Both the position numbers and the translations under genes were made by a program. A stretch of DNA of 64,000 bases from Halobacillus aidingensis (GTDB lineage: Bacteria > Bacillota > Bacilli > Bacillales > Halobacillaceae), in the NCBI RefSeq assembly GCF_900104185.1, contig NZ_FNIZ01000017.1, forward strand, positions 1 through 64,000, written 5' to 3'. The notes under the pieces were generated by a model. It had not been told where the DNA came from and did no database searches. It saw only the letters and a program-made list of their open reading frames with translations. Shown piece by piece: positions 63,918 through 64,000 of this stretch. Within the stretch, counting starts at the first letter, position 1. Each line of letters opens with the position of its first letter.

Positions 63918-64000
63918 ACACCTTTTTATCATTACACCTTCAATCTTCAATTTAATACACACTTCAAAGAGTTTACAAAAAATCACTACTATGGGAAAGT

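Larger units (their letters stand above)
56386..64000. mobile_element. Integrated genomic island (left part)
   Basis: Begins within tRNA-Ala and continues past the window. AT-rich compared with the core, with genes for a tyrosine recombinase, an ABC-3C defence-type system, a HEPN-like protein and a winged-helix protein. The stretch 56386-56517 carries no gene and probably holds the recombinase sites and promoter. Right end not seen. Confidence 0.75.

Noticed and set aside
1..64000. CRISPR array or prophage structural genes
   Set aside because: No regularly spaced identical repeats and no capsid, tail or terminase genes were seen; the island holds only integrase and accessory genes within the window.

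Overview
The window looks like chromosome of a moderately halophilic, spore-forming member of the Bacillaceae, most likely Halobacillus or a close relative. The 16S rRNA 5' end resembles Halobacillus by memory. Spore genes are present (sspE, sspK, yteA, a YjcZ peptide), and the first 24 kb follow a B. subtilis-like gene order: rrn-ygxA-ygzB-perR-bcp-hemL-ygaE-ygaD-ygaC-sspE, then mutY-yfhP-yfhJ-sspK-yfhH-recX-yfhF. No database search was possible, so names rest on recognised motifs, lengths and neighbourhood.

Layout. 1-5.3 kb: 16S 5' end with three tandem rrn promoters, ygxA, ygzB, the peroxide regulator perR, a cobalamin adenosyltransferase, a 2-hydroxyacid dehydrogenase, bcp and a K+ channel. 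5.4-17.4 kb: hemL, an aromatic-acid-exporter-like membrane protein, an ABC exporter, a LytE-like endopeptidase with an upstream WalR-type box, mutY and small spore genes. 17.6-21 kb: glcT-ptsG-ptsH with a GlcT-responsive RAT/terminator. 21-28.5 kb: HAD phosphatase, recX, yfhF, amidohydrolase, a sortase with its own substrate, a GNAT gene behind an elaborate RNA leader, and a DnaA-box cluster. 28.6-36.3 kb: a sulfonate/nitrate-type ABC transporter and yrrT-luxS-mccA-mccB (methionine-to-cysteine conversion), both with CymR-like dyads. 36.4-46.8 kb: DEAD-box helicase, LysM-M14 peptidase, argGH under an arginine T-box, and queCDE under a preQ1 riboswitch. 47.3-56 kb: an OFA-type MFS transporter and a six-gene operon joining a branched-chain-amino-acid-type ABC transporter to an acyl-CoA ligase, with a perfect cre site.

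From 56386 to the window end lies an AT-rich integrated island. It begins inside the anticodon loop of a tRNA-Ala(GGC) gene, of which only the 5' half remains. It carries a tyrosine recombinase, a zinc-ribbon protein with a HEPN-like RNxxxH motif, a three-gene set that fits the ABC-three-component (ABC-3C) conflict systems (nuclease-like effector, middle component, Rad50-like ATPase with a CxxC hook), and a winged-helix protein. The effector and the winged-helix gene are each split in two frames, and both splits fall on the same -1 slippery heptamer A_AAA_AAG followed by CTA.

Four copies of a 390-700 bp intergenic element with terminal inverted repeats are scattered through the core (11.1, 37.7, 43.0 and 48.7 kb). 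The outer flanks keep one orientation while the interior occurs in both, which suggests inversion between the repeats. The other highlight is the GNAT leader at 26906-27079, where three mutually exclusive helices could switch exposure of the Shine-Dalgarno sequence.
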